DNA of 24,555 bases from CAZFPA01 sp964520975 (GTDB lineage Bacteria; Bacillota; Negativicutes; Selenomonadales; Selenomonadaceae), in assembly GCA_964520975.1 (NCBI GenBank), contig CAZFPA010000028.1, positions 1 through 24,555 of the forward strand, written 5' to 3'. Below the pieces are notes generated by a model that worked only from the letters and a program-made list of their open reading frames with translations, was not told the DNA's origin and did not search any database. Position 1 is the first letter of the stretch, and each line of letters begins with the position of its first letter. Positions 7,251 through 15,079 of the stretch are shown in pieces. Both the position numbers and the translations under genes were made by a program.

Positions 7251-8179
7251 TGATGCGCATAAAAAGCTTGTTTCAACGGAATCTTCCTGCCAAGATCTTT
7301 GCTTTGCTTGTAGCCATTGTATTATGGTTTTTTGTGATGAACGATCAGAATCCTTCCATTGATGGCAGTTTTACGGTACCGCTCAATGTGGTGAACGCGC
7401 CGGAGGGCTATAAGATTTCCCGCAGCGATGATACAATCAAGATCAAGGTGCGCGGCCCGCGTTCTCTGTTCGTATCAGCTGCAGCCAGTGAATTCAAGGC
7501 GTATGTGAGCCTGGACGGAGTAGAAGAGGGACGCAATTCCATCAAGGTGCAGACGGTTCTGCCGCAGGGCTTCGAGCTCGTGGAGGCATCACCGGATGTC
7601 GTTACTGTGACGGTGGAAAAGATCGTGCAGCGGCAGGTAAAGGTCGATCTCATCGTTACTGGAGCCTCGGCGCAGGGGACGACGGTTGCCAAGGTGGAAC
7701 AGAATGTCTCCAGTGTGACCGTGGAGGGGCCAAAATCCTCGGTGGATGAAGTGGCCCGGGTTATTGGCTATGTCGGTCTTTCTGGCAACAAGGAGGACTT
7801 TAACATCTCTGTGCCGCTGACGGCGGTCAATAGCGATGGCCGTGAGGTTGAGGATGTCCGGGTGACGCCGAAGTCGGCAGAGGCCTCGGTACAGCTGGCC
7901 CGGGGACTTTCGAAGAAGGTCGTCGAGATCAAACCGGTATTCAGCGGGGAGCTGCCAGCCGGCTATGTGCTGGACCGTGTGCGCATCGATCCGTCGAAGA
8001 TCGAGATTGCGGGAGCATCGACAATCCTGGATTCGCTGACCGCTATCGATACGGAGAAAATCCCGCTGGCGACAGAGACCAAGTCCTTCCACAAGGAGGT
8101 ACAGCTTGAGCTGCCAGAGGGCGTCACGGTGACGAACAAAAAAGTGAATGTGAATATCGACATTGCGGAAAAGAAGTAA
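7247..8179 (+). CDS. cdaR: CdaA regulatory protein CdaR (YbbR-domain protein)
   Basis: A 310-aa membrane-anchored regulator of CdaA. One N-terminal helix (about 16-33, AKIFALLVAIVLWFFVM) is followed by about three extracytoplasmic YbbR repeats; repeated elements such as IKIKVRGPRSLF and VTVEGPKSSVDEV mark them. The likely start is ATG 7247, 7 bases after GGAGGA and overlapping the cdaA stop in an ATGA. Upstream TTG 7232 is in frame but would remove that ribosome site. In the conserved operon CdaR modulates CdaA activity and GlmM inhibits it; both partners are here. Confidence 0.92.
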   Translation: MMMRIKSLFQRNLPAKIFALLVAIVLWFFVMNDQNPSIDGSFTVPLNVVNAPEGYKISRSDDTIKIKVRGPRSLFVSAAASEFKAYVSLDGVEEGRNSIKVQTVLPQGFELVEASPDVVTVTVEKIVQRQVKVDLIVTGASAQGTTVAKVEQNVSSVTVEGPKSSVDEVARVIGYVGLSGNKEDFNISVPLTAVNSDGREVEDVRVTPKSAEASVQLARGLSKKVVEIKPVFSGELPAGYVLDRVRIDPSKIEIAGASTILDSLTAIDTEKIPLATETKSFHKEVQLELPEGVTVTNKKVNVNIDIAEKK

Positions 8180-8195
8180 GGAATGGGGATCGAGA

Positions 8196-9827
8196 TTGAT
8201 CAGGATAACAAATTTCAGTGTGCCCTTTTTTGATGAAACGCCGCTGGCTGCTTTGGCAGCCCGGCGGCTTAACTTACCACCTCAGGCTGTGCTTGAGGTG
8301 GTAATTGTGCGTAAGGCTGTCGATGCCCGTCGCTATAAGGGGGCGCCTATTCAATTCGTTTATGTACTGGATGTAAAGGTACAAGGCACAGAAAAGGCCG
8401 TGCTGGCTCGTTTGCGGCGCGATAAGAACGTGGCAAGGGTAACACCGGCAGCAGAGGCGGCACTGCCGCTGCCGACCCGGAGCACAGAGCTCCGGCCCGT
8501 GGTCGTTGGCTTTGGTCCCGCAGGGATGTTTGCCGCGCTCACGCTGGCCCGTGCCGGCTGGCAGCCGTTGGTACTCGAGCGCGGGCAGGATGTGGATGCG
8601 CGGCATGCGGCCATTGCGGCCTTTTGGCAGGGCGGTGCGCTCCAGGTGAATTCCAATGTCCAGTTCGGTGAGGGCGGTGCGGGTACATTCTCTGACGGGA
8701 AGCTCACGACCCGCATCCATGATACGGCTATGGCGGATGTGCTCGACGCCTTTGTGGCGGCCGGGGCGCCGGAAGAAATCAAATATCTGCACAAGCCGCA
8801 TATCGGAACCGATCTGCTGCGTGGTATTGTGAAGAATATCCGCAAGGAGATCATTCGCCTTGGGGGCGAGGTCCGTTTTGGGGCGCAGGTCACGGATATC
8901 GAATGCACGAGCGGCTCTCTGGCCGCTGTCATTGTGAATGGTACGGAGCGCATCGCGACGGGAAGTGTGTTCATGGGAATCGGGCATTCCGCCCGTGACA
9001 CCTATACGATGCTTTACGATAAAGGACTGCCCATGGAGGCTAAGTCTTTTGCTATCGGTGTGCGCATCGAGCATCCGCAGGAATTTATCGACCGGGCACA
9101 GTATGGAACTGATGCCGGCAATCCACGGCTGCCAACGGCTGACTATGCATTGACCTATAAGGATGCGGCCTCCGGGCGGGGCGCGTATTCCTTCTGCATG
9201 TGTCCGGGGGGACAGGTGGTAGCGGCAGCTTCAGAGTTGGGGCGCCTGGTGACGAATGGAATGAGCTGCTATCACCGCGATTCCGGAGTCGCGAATGCGG
9301 CCCTGCTGGTTACGGTTACACCGGCGGACTTTGGCCGTGAGGTGCTGAACGGAATGGAATTTCAGCGCAAATGCGAGGCCGCGGCTTTCCGGGCCGGCGG
9401 CAGCGATTATTATGCACCGGTGCAGACCGTGGGAGATTTTCTGCAGGGGCGGCAGGGATCGCAGAGCTTTTTGACAACGCCTACCTATGCACCGGGCGTC
9501 CGTACGGCGGACCTCCATACTTGTCTGCCGGATTTTGTGACGGGCGTGCTGGAAAATGCGCTGCCGCATTTTGACCGGAAGATTCCTGGATTTGCCGATC
9601 CGGGCGCGGTCATGACCGGCGTGGAGACGCGTTCCTCGGCTCCCTGCCGCATTCTGCGGAACCGGGAGAGCTTTGTATCGCTGGGGGCGGACGGGCTCTA
9701 TCCCATCGGCGAGGGCGCTGGCTACGCGGGCGGCATTATGAGTGCCGCAGTGGATGGCCGCAACGCAGCACTTGCATTTTTGCTGAAAAGTAGGCATACT
9801 AATAGAAATGAAGAAATACAACCATAA
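8196..9827 (+). CDS. FAD-dependent oxidoreductase, COG2509-type
   Basis: A protein of about 543 aa, probably cytoplasmic, of the family of uncharacterised FAD-dependent dehydrogenases. After an N-terminal domain of about 95 residues (the family's usual pre-domain), the dinucleotide fold begins with VVVGFGPAGMFAALTLARAG and an acidic strand end (LVLERGQD). GGAGTFSDGKLTTR is the hallmark that follows the FAD domain, and PIGEGAGYAGGIMSAAVDG closes the FAD site. No substrate is known. There is no in-frame ATG near the start; TTG 8196 behind GGGGAT is chosen over TTG 8163, which overlaps cdaR. It sits between cdaR and glmM, 16 bases after cdaR. Confidence 0.85.
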   Translation: MIRITNFSVPFFDETPLAALAARRLNLPPQAVLEVVIVRKAVDARRYKGAPIQFVYVLDVKVQGTEKAVLARLRRDKNVARVTPAAEAALPLPTRSTELRPVVVGFGPAGMFAALTLARAGWQPLVLERGQDVDARHAAIAAFWQGGALQVNSNVQFGEGGAGTFSDGKLTTRIHDTAMADVLDAFVAAGAPEEIKYLHKPHIGTDLLRGIVKNIRKEIIRLGGEVRFGAQVTDIECTSGSLAAVIVNGTERIATGSVFMGIGHSARDTYTMLYDKGLPMEAKSFAIGVRIEHPQEFIDRAQYGTDAGNPRLPTADYALTYKDAASGRGAYSFCMCPGGQVVAAASELGRLVTNGMSCYHRDSGVANAALLVTVTPADFGREVLNGMEFQRKCEAAAFRAGGSDYYAPVQTVGDFLQGRQGSQSFLTTPTYAPGVRTADLHTCLPDFVTGVLENALPHFDRKIPGFADPGAVMTGVETRSSAPCRILRNRESFVSLGADGLYPIGEGAGYAGGIMSAAVDGRNAALAFLLKSRHTNRNEEIQP

Positions 9828-9862
9828 AACAGTAAAACTTTGATTTGGGGGAGAATATATTT

Positions 9863-11212
9863 ATGGCTAGATTGTTTGGTACGGATGGCGTGCGCGGAGA
9901 GGCAAATATTGAGCTGACACCGGAGCTCGCTTATCGTTTGGGACGGGCGGCAACGCTTTATTTTGGTGAGGACAGTGAAACGCAGCCGAAGATACTCATT
10001 GGTCGCGATACACGTATTTCCGGACAGATGTTTGAGGCCGCGCTGAGCGCGGGGATCTGTTCCGCTGGTGGACACGCGATTCTGGCTGGTGTGATTCCTA
10101 CACCGGCGATTGCCTACCTCGCGAGAAAAATGCAGGCACAGGCGGGGATTGTGATCTCCGCATCGCATAATCCGTTCCATGATAATGGCATTAAGTTCTT
10201 TGGCGGCGATGGCTACAAACTGCCGGACGCTGTCGAGGATGAGCTGGAAAAAATCGTACATCGTATTGAAGCGAACGATGACCTTTCACGGGCGAATGGC
10301 TCGGAGGTCGGCACAACGGAGTATCGTCATGATCTGCTCAAGCAGTACATGGACTTTGTCATGGCAACGACGGACGAGCGTTTTGAGGGCATGAAGATCG
10401 TGCTCGACTGCGCTAATGGCGCCGCCTATGAGGCGATGCCGACGATTCTGCACCGCCTGGGCGCAGAGGTCGTGGTCATGAGCAATAAGCCGAACGGCAC
10501 CAATATCAATGCGGACTGTGGCTCGACCCATCTGCATGCGCTGCAGGAGGCTGTGGTGCGTGAAAAGGCAGACTTCGGCATTGCGCATGATGGTGATGCG
10601 GATCGCTGCCTCTGTGTGGATGAAAAGGGCGAGATCATCGATGGTGACCGCATCCTCGTCATGTGCGCAACAGAAATGATGAACAAGGGAACCTTGAAGG
10701 ACAATACGGTTGTGACGACGGTCATGGCGAATATCGGCTTCCATAAGGCCATCAAGAAGGCTGGCGGACGGGCAGAAATCACCAAGGTCGGTGACCGTTA
10801 TGTTCTGGAGAACATGCTGGCCAATGGTTACAAGCTCGGTGGCGAGCAGTCCGGGCATATCATCTTCTCGGATTTCAGTACGACGGGGGATGGGCTCATC
10901 ACGGGCCTGCAGGTGCTTTCTTCCGTAAAGCGCAGCGGCAAGAGGGCCTCGGCACTGGCGGGACTCATGACAAGCTATCCGCAGCTGTTGGTCAATGTTG
11001 TAGTGAAAACCAAGGATGGATGGGAAGAAAATGAAGCCATCCGTGCGGCTATTGAGGCCGGCAATACAGAGCTTGGTGAGGATGGCCGCATTCTCGTGCG
11101 CCCGTCCGGTACGGAGCCGCTGATCCGCGTTATGGCAGAGGGGCCGAATCAGTCACAGCTTGAAACAATCTGTCAGCGTATTGCGGATGTTGTCAAAAAG
11201 GAACAGGGCTGA
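9863..11212 (+). CDS. glmM: phosphoglucosamine mutase GlmM
   Basis: A 449-aa cytoplasmic enzyme that converts glucosamine-6-phosphate to glucosamine-1-phosphate for UDP-GlcNAc and peptidoglycan. It opens with the family start MARLFGTDGVRGEAN. The phosphorylated serine is Ser101 in GIVISASHNPFHDNGIKFFG, the Mg loop is DGDADR (243-248), and the phosphate loop is RPSGTEPLIRVM near the end. ATG 9863 follows GGGGGAG; the in-frame upstream start at 9845 lacks family support. Besides its metabolic role, GlmM is known to bind and inhibit CdaA in Firmicutes, which explains the neighbourhood. Confidence 0.96.
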   Translation: MARLFGTDGVRGEANIELTPELAYRLGRAATLYFGEDSETQPKILIGRDTRISGQMFEAALSAGICSAGGHAILAGVIPTPAIAYLARKMQAQAGIVISASHNPFHDNGIKFFGGDGYKLPDAVEDELEKIVHRIEANDDLSRANGSEVGTTEYRHDLLKQYMDFVMATTDERFEGMKIVLDCANGAAYEAMPTILHRLGAEVVVMSNKPNGTNINADCGSTHLHALQEAVVREKADFGIAHDGDADRCLCVDEKGEIIDGDRILVMCATEMMNKGTLKDNTVVTTVMANIGFHKAIKKAGGRAEITKVGDRYVLENMLANGYKLGGEQSGHIIFSDFSTTGDGLITGLQVLSSVKRSGKRASALAGLMTSYPQLLVNVVVKTKDGWEENEAIRAAIEAGNTELGEDGRILVRPSGTEPLIRVMAEGPNQSQLETICQRIADVVKKEQG

Positions 11213-11216
11213 GCGG

Positions 11217-12020
11217 ATGACCGCTATGAAGCAGGCTATTGTACTGGCGAGCTTTGGTGTAGGCCAGGCTGAGGCGCGGGAGCGCTGCCTGGATGCATTG
11301 GCCTTTGAAACGGCGCAGGCTTTTCCTGCCTATGAGATACGGCAGGCCTACACCTCGGCATTCATCCGGAAGCGGCTCGCGGCGGCCGGCATGTTTGTGC
11401 CGTCATTGCCGGAGGCTTTGCAGCAGCTGCGGGAAGAAGGTTTTTCCCGGGTGCTCGTGCAGCCGACGCATCTGACGCCGGGGGAAGAATACGCGAATAA
11501 GATCTGCCGGGCCGTCGAGGATGCTGCTGCTGATTTTTCCGAGCTGCGGCTTGGCCGGCCGGCGTTCTTTCAGACGGGCGATGGCGGACAGACCGACGAC
11601 TATGCGGCAGGGCTGGCCGCGATGCTGGAGACGCAGCGGCTGGAGCCGGCGGAGGCATTTGTGTTTATGGGCCATGGTTCGCCGCATCAGCATAATGTTG
11701 TCTATGACCGCCTGCAACGAGCGGCGGATGCCCGGCAGCTGCCTGTGCACATCGGTGTGCTGGAGCCGACGGATACACCCTCTTTTGCGATGGTGCTCCA
11801 GCGGCTGCAGGCACAGAAATGCCGGAAGGTACTGCTTGTGCCGTTGCTGCTCACTGGTGGCCGGCATGTGGCTGAGGATATGGCAGGAAACGGGCCGTCT
11901 TCCTGGAAATCCCGGCTTGAAGCGGCGGGGATTTCTGTACGGGTTTCATTGCAGGGCCTGGCAGAGCATGCTGGTTTCCGTCAGCTGTATCTGAATCATA
12001 TCCGCGATGCGTTATCATAG
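11217..12020 (+). CDS. cbiK: anaerobic sirohydrochlorin cobaltochelatase CbiK
   Basis: A 267-aa chelatase that inserts Co2+ into sirohydrochlorin at the start of the oxygen-independent cobalamin route. It aligns by eye with CbiK at its N-terminus (KQAIVLASFGVG). The two metal/catalytic histidines are visible: His153 in FMGHGSPHQHN and His217 in LLTGGRHVAEDMAG. No signal peptide is seen, so it is cytoplasmic. ATG 11217 (AGGG upstream) and ATG 11226 are both possible; the second gives the usual family start. It begins four bases after glmM ends and so is probably co-transcribed with it. It lies outside the cobalamin riboswitch operon 2 kb downstream, which holds cbiL and the importer. Confidence 0.9.
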   Translation: MTAMKQAIVLASFGVGQAEARERCLDALAFETAQAFPAYEIRQAYTSAFIRKRLAAAGMFVPSLPEALQQLREEGFSRVLVQPTHLTPGEEYANKICRAVEDAAADFSELRLGRPAFFQTGDGGQTDDYAAGLAAMLETQRLEPAEAFVFMGHGSPHQHNVVYDRLQRAADARQLPVHIGVLEPTDTPSFAMVLQRLQAQKCRKVLLVPLLLTGGRHVAEDMAGNGPSSWKSRLEAAGISVRVSLQGLAEHAGFRQLYLNHIRDALS

Positions 12021-12073
12021 CTCGTATCTATGTTTATGATTCAAATATAACGCTTTATTGACTGAAAAAAATT

Positions 12074-12082
12074 TGTTATAAT
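12074..12082 (+). promoter_or_regulatory. extended -10 promoter of the sodium-pump genes
   Basis: TGTTATAAT (12074-12082) is a perfect -10 with TG extension. The TTGACT at 12058-12063 is only 13 bp away, too close to serve as a -35; the upstream match at normal distance is poor. Transcription would begin near 12089, about 65 nt before the first gene. A loose inverted repeat GCGTTAT/ATAACGC (12009-12015, 12047-12053) after cbiK is a poor terminator at best. Confidence 0.6.
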
Positions 12083-12153
12083 ATTCTATTGATGATGAAA
12101 TATTTCAAATTTTATTACAGCAACCTAAATTTCTTATGAGAAGGAGTGGTATC

Positions 12154-12480
12154 ATGTTAAACGAACCAATCGCTGCCCACCCGATGGAATTATTGGCTTT
12201 ATTGGTATGTCTGGTAGCATTCGTTTACATCATGAAGGCGAAGCGGGGGAAGTCGACGACGATAGTGAGCTCGAAGCGGGTTGTATCGAGTCGTCCGGCA
12301 CCGGCTGCGGCAGTTGCAGGAGCTGAGGGGATTCCGATGGAGACTGTTGCAGCGATTATGGCAGCCCTGGAGGCCTATGGCGGCGGAGTTACGAGAATCA
12401 CAGCAATCCGTCCGCTTGCAGCCTGGACACGCGTGAGCAGAATGACGGTTTTGGAGCAGAGAAACAAAAATTTTGGCTAA
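12154..12480 (+). CDS. small membrane subunit, OadG/MmdD-like, of a Na+-pumping decarboxylase
   Basis: A 108-aa protein with one N-terminal membrane helix (about 12-29, MELLALLVCLVAFVYIM), a basic/Ser stretch, a Pro-Ala-rich linker (about 48-58) and a small C-terminal domain (ETVAAIMAALEAYGGGVTRI, then AIRPL). This helix-linker-domain layout is that of gamma/delta subunits of oxaloacetate or methylmalonyl-CoA decarboxylases, which hold the complex together. Its C-terminal domain is clearly paralogous to that of the next gene. ATG 12154 follows AAGGAG at 12141-12146. Exact subunit naming (gamma, delta or epsilon-like) is uncertain. Confidence 0.7.
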   Translation: MLNEPIAAHPMELLALLVCLVAFVYIMKAKRGKSTTIVSSKRVVSSRPAPAAAVAGAEGIPMETVAAIMAALEAYGGGVTRITAIRPLAAWTRVSRMTVLEQRNKNFG

Positions 12481-12492
12481 GGCGGTGAAAGT

Positions 12493-12831
12493 ATGGAGCA
12501 ACCGGTAACGACAAATCCCTTGATCATCATGTGCATCAACATGACGATTGTTTTTGCAGTGCTGTTTGGACTGAGCCTGGTCATCCGGCTGATTCACGCA
12601 GTAGACCCAACCCGGGAGAAAAAGCCGGGAGCAAGTCCGGTAAAAGAAACAGCACCAACACCTGTGTCCGTCGCTGTACCGGCAGTACAGTCGGGCATCG
12701 ATCCGGAAATCGTAGCGGTGATTGCTGCTGCGTTGACAGCCTATGGCTGCAGTGGTGCGCAGATACGCTCAGTGCGTCCTTTGCCGCAGAACGGTTGGCG
12801 GCAGGCTGCACGCTTCGAAAGACGGAACTAA
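12493..12831 (+). CDS. MmdD/OadG-family subunit of a Na+-pumping decarboxylase
   Basis: A 112-aa protein that closely fits the delta/gamma subunits of biotin-dependent sodium pumps. It has a membrane helix at about 9-31 within NPLIIMCINMTIVFAVLFGL, a Pro-rich linker (about 41-62), and a C-terminal domain with EIVAVIAAALTAYGCSGAQI and VRPLPQNGW. These subunits anchor the carboxyltransferase to the beta subunit. It starts 12 bases after the preceding gene with a GGCGGTG ribosome site and is followed by the beta subunit. Confidence 0.8.
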   Translation: MEQPVTTNPLIIMCINMTIVFAVLFGLSLVIRLIHAVDPTREKKPGASPVKETAPTPVSVAVPAVQSGIDPEIVAVIAAALTAYGCSGAQIRSVRPLPQNGWRQAARFERRN

Positions 12832-12861
12832 TCCTCAACAGGAAGATACGGAGGGAATGTT

Positions 12862-13992
12862 ATGGAATTTTTGAATGCATTTGCCGTGTCCCTTCAGTCG
12901 GTCTGGAGTGACAGCGGGTTTGCGTCCTTTACAGTAGGCAATGGAATCATGATCCTTGTCGGACTGGTTTTGCTTTACCTGGCCATCGTCAAGGAATTTG
13001 AGCCGCTGCTGCTGGCTCCGATTGCGTTTGGCTGTATTCTGGCGAATTTCCCCAAGACCGGGTTCCTTGAGGACCCAGGGGTTATGCAGGCAATTCATTA
13101 TGGAATTGCCAATGAGATTTTTCCCCCATTGATTTTTCTGGGGATCGGCGCCATGACGGACTTTGGGCCATTGCTGGCCAATCCGTCGACACTCCTTCTG
13201 GGAGCGGCGGCGCAGATTGGTGTATTCGTATCGCTCGCTGGCGCTATGATGCTCGGCTTCAATGTGCAGGAGGCTGCTGCGATTGGTATCATTGGCGGCG
13301 CTGATGGTCCGACGGCCATTTACCTGACCATCAAGCTGGCACCGCACCTTTTGGGAGCGATTGCGGTGGCGGCCTATTCCTACATGTCGCTGGTTCCGCT
13401 CATCCAGCCGCCGGTCATGCGGCTGTTGACAACGAAGGAAGAGCGGGAGACGGTCATGGAGCAGCTGCGGCCGGTATCGAAGTTTGAGCGGCTGGTGTTC
13501 CCGATTGCTACCGCAATTATCGTGAGCCTTCTGCTGCCACCGATTGCTTCGCTTATGGGAATGCTCATGCTCGGAAATATTTTCCGTGAATCCGGCGTGA
13601 CGGATCGTCTGTCAGATACGGCACAGAACTCACTGTGCAATATGGTCACCATTTTCCTGGCAACAGGTACTGGTATGACCATGTCGGCGGAGAGCTTTTT
13701 GACGCTGAGCACGATTGAGATCATCATTCTTGGTCTCATCGCGTTCATCGGCGGTACGGCCGGCGGTGTGATATTTGGTAAGATACAGTATCGCCTGTCG
13801 GGCGGCAAGGTCAATCCGCTGATCGGCTCGGCTGGTGTATCTGCGGTGCCGATGGCAGCACGTGTGAGCCAGGTCGTAGGGCAGAAAGCCCGTCCGGGCA
13901 ACTATCTGCTCATGCACGCCATGGGTCCGAATGTTGCCGGTGTCATCGGAACAGCTGTTGCAGCCGGAACCATGCTGGCAATGCTGAAATAA
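12862..13992 (+). CDS. beta subunit of a Na+-translocating biotin-dependent decarboxylase
   Basis: A 376-aa polytopic membrane protein that decarboxylates carboxybiotin and couples this to Na+ export. The family core is evident: KEFEPLLLAPIAFGCILAN, PPLIFLGIGAMTDFGPLLANP, and GIIGGADGPTAIY, whose Asp148 corresponds to the essential membrane aspartate. The conserved late region GNIFRESGVTDRLSDTAQNS and the closing GPNVAGVIGTAVAAGTML are present. Ribosome site GGAGGGA is followed by ATG 12862. Whether it serves oxaloacetate, methylmalonyl-CoA or glutaconyl-CoA cannot be told, because no carboxyltransferase or biotin-carrier gene is in the window. A strong terminator follows. Confidence 0.93.
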   Translation: MEFLNAFAVSLQSVWSDSGFASFTVGNGIMILVGLVLLYLAIVKEFEPLLLAPIAFGCILANFPKTGFLEDPGVMQAIHYGIANEIFPPLIFLGIGAMTDFGPLLANPSTLLLGAAAQIGVFVSLAGAMMLGFNVQEAAAIGIIGGADGPTAIYLTIKLAPHLLGAIAVAAYSYMSLVPLIQPPVMRLLTTKEERETVMEQLRPVSKFERLVFPIATAIIVSLLLPPIASLMGMLMLGNIFRESGVTDRLSDTAQNSLCNMVTIFLATGTGMTMSAESFLTLSTIEIIILGLIAFIGGTAGGVIFGKIQYRLSGGKVNPLIGSAGVSAVPMAARVSQVVGQKARPGNYLLMHAMGPNVAGVIGTAVAAGTMLAMLK

Positions 13993-14000
13993 GACAGGTG

Positions 14001-14030
14001 AGCGCCGGTTCTTTTGAGCCGGCGCTTTTT
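14001..14030 (+). terminator. terminator after the sodium-pump genes
   Basis: AGCGCCGGTTC (14001-14011) pairs with GAGCCGGCGCT (14016-14026) around TTTT, with one G-T pair, and is followed by TTTT. It separates the pump operon from the cobalamin operon promoter, whose -35 starts four bases later. Confidence 0.9.
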
Positions 14031-14033
14031 GAA

Positions 14034-14062
14034 TTGACACTGCAGCGCGTACGGTGTAGTAT
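14034..14062 (+). promoter_or_regulatory. promoter of the cobalamin riboswitch operon
   Basis: TTGACA (14034-14039) and TAGTAT (14057-14062) are separated by 17 bp. The expected start is near 14069, about 20 nt before the riboswitch aptamer. Confidence 0.8.
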
Positions 14063-14087
14063 AGAACCATATTCATAGATGACAAGG

Positions 14088-14239
14088 AACAGGTGCCCGT
14101 AAGGGCTCAATAGGGAAACCGGTGCAACGCCGGTGCGGTCACGCCACTGTAAAGGGGAGCAGCCCATGGAATGTCACTGGCAGCAATGCTGGGAAGATTT
14201 GGGTACTGCGGAGAACCTGAGCCAGGAGAACTGCCTGTT
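14088..14239 (+). ncRNA. cobalamin riboswitch aptamer
   Basis: The order of conserved blocks is that of the B12 riboswitch: AGGTGCCCGTAAGGGCTCAA, GGGAAACCGGTGCAA, a CGGTGC element, GCCACTG (14143-14149), and the B12 box AGCCAGGAGAACTGCCT (14220-14236). P1 can form from AACAGG (14088-14093) and CCTGTT (14234-14239). It should bind adenosyl- or another cobalamin and lower expression of the downstream cbiL-importer genes. Confidence 0.95.
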
Positions 14240-14300
14240 TAGCAATCGCTGTCAGACCTGCGAGTGATGGGAAGGCGATTTCAATTCCTTAGGAATTGGT

Positions 14301-14333
14301 GAGCTTTTCTTTGTCAGAAAGGCTCTTTTTTTT
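14301..14333 (+). terminator. riboswitch-controlled terminator
   Basis: GAGCTTTTCT (14301-14310) pairs with AGAAAGGCTC (14316-14325), one G-T pair, followed by eight T (14326-14333). It lies between the aptamer and the cbiL ribosome site. A short perfect hairpin CAATTCCT/AGGAATTG (14282-14298) and the arms AATCGC/GCGATT (14244-14249, 14275-14280) lie between aptamer and terminator and may be part of the switch. The layout predicts control by premature termination. Confidence 0.85.
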
Positions 14334-14360
14334 ATGCTGAATTTGATAGGAGGAAGATGT

Positions 14361-15065
14361 ATGGAGGGAACTTTTTTTGGTATCGGGGTTGGGCCGGGAG
14401 ATCCGGAGCTGTTGACGGTAAAGGCCATTCATGCGATAGAAAAGGCAGATGTCATCATTGCCCCCAAGACAGAGAAAAAGGACGGCAGCGTGGCACTCTC
14501 GATTGCGCGTCCGTATTTGAAGCCGGAGATCGAGATCGTCTATCAGGTATTTCCGATGGTCGCAAACTTCTCGGAATCCACTGCGGCCTGGGAGAAAAAT
14601 AAGGACGAAATCCTTGCACTCTTGCGGGCAGGCAAAAATGTCGCTTTCCTTACGCTCGGCGATCCGATGTTCTACAGTACATATATCTACGTATATCGCC
14701 TGCTGGAGCCAACGGGAGCGGCTATTACGACGATTCCGGGAATCCCGGCCTTTTGTGCAATCGGCAGCCAGCTCGGCTATCCTATCGTCGAGGGCAACGA
14801 TATTCTGAGCATCATCCCGGCGACAGCGCCGGCGGAAAAGATTGAAAAGGCGCTGGCAGCCAGTGATAACGTGGTCCTGATGAAGGTCTACAAGAACTTC
14901 CCGGAGATTGCCGATCAGCTCGCAGCGCGGAATATGGCTTCTCAGGCGGTCATGGTGAGCCGCTGCGGCCTGCCGGATGAAGAACGCATTGACAATATCG
15001 AGGCGCAGAAGGATAAGAAAGTCAATTATCTGTCGACGATACTCACGCGGCAGAGCCGGAATTGA
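14361..15065 (+). CDS. cbiL: cobalt-factor II / precorrin-2 C20-methyltransferase CbiL
   Basis: A 234-aa cytoplasmic SAM-dependent methyltransferase that adds the C20 methyl group in corrin-ring synthesis. The tetrapyrrole-methylase start GTFFGIGVGPGDPELLTVKA, the SAM-site FLTLGDPMFYSTY (about 94-106) and TTIPGIPAFCAIGSQLG are all visible. Given CbiK in the same window, the cobalt-factor (anaerobic) substrate is the likelier. The in-frame ATG at 14334 lies against the terminator T-run and has no ribosome site; ATG 14361 with AGGAGGA at 14348-14354 is chosen. It is the first gene under the riboswitch. Confidence 0.93.
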   Translation: MEGTFFGIGVGPGDPELLTVKAIHAIEKADVIIAPKTEKKDGSVALSIARPYLKPEIEIVYQVFPMVANFSESTAAWEKNKDEILALLRAGKNVAFLTLGDPMFYSTYIYVYRLLEPTGAAITTIPGIPAFCAIGSQLGYPIVEGNDILSIIPATAPAEKIEKALAASDNVVLMKVYKNFPEIADQLAARNMASQAVMVSRCGLPDEERIDNIEAQKDKKVNYLSTILTRQSRN

Positions 15066-15079
15066 GCTGGAGGCGGGAA

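Noticed and set aside
12009..12053. Terminator after cbiK
   Set aside because: Stem of only 7 bp with a 31-nt loop and a short T-run; too weak to call.
14334..14360. Upstream ATG start for cbiL
   Set aside because: It abuts the terminator T-run and lacks a ribosome site; ATG 14361 has a perfect one.
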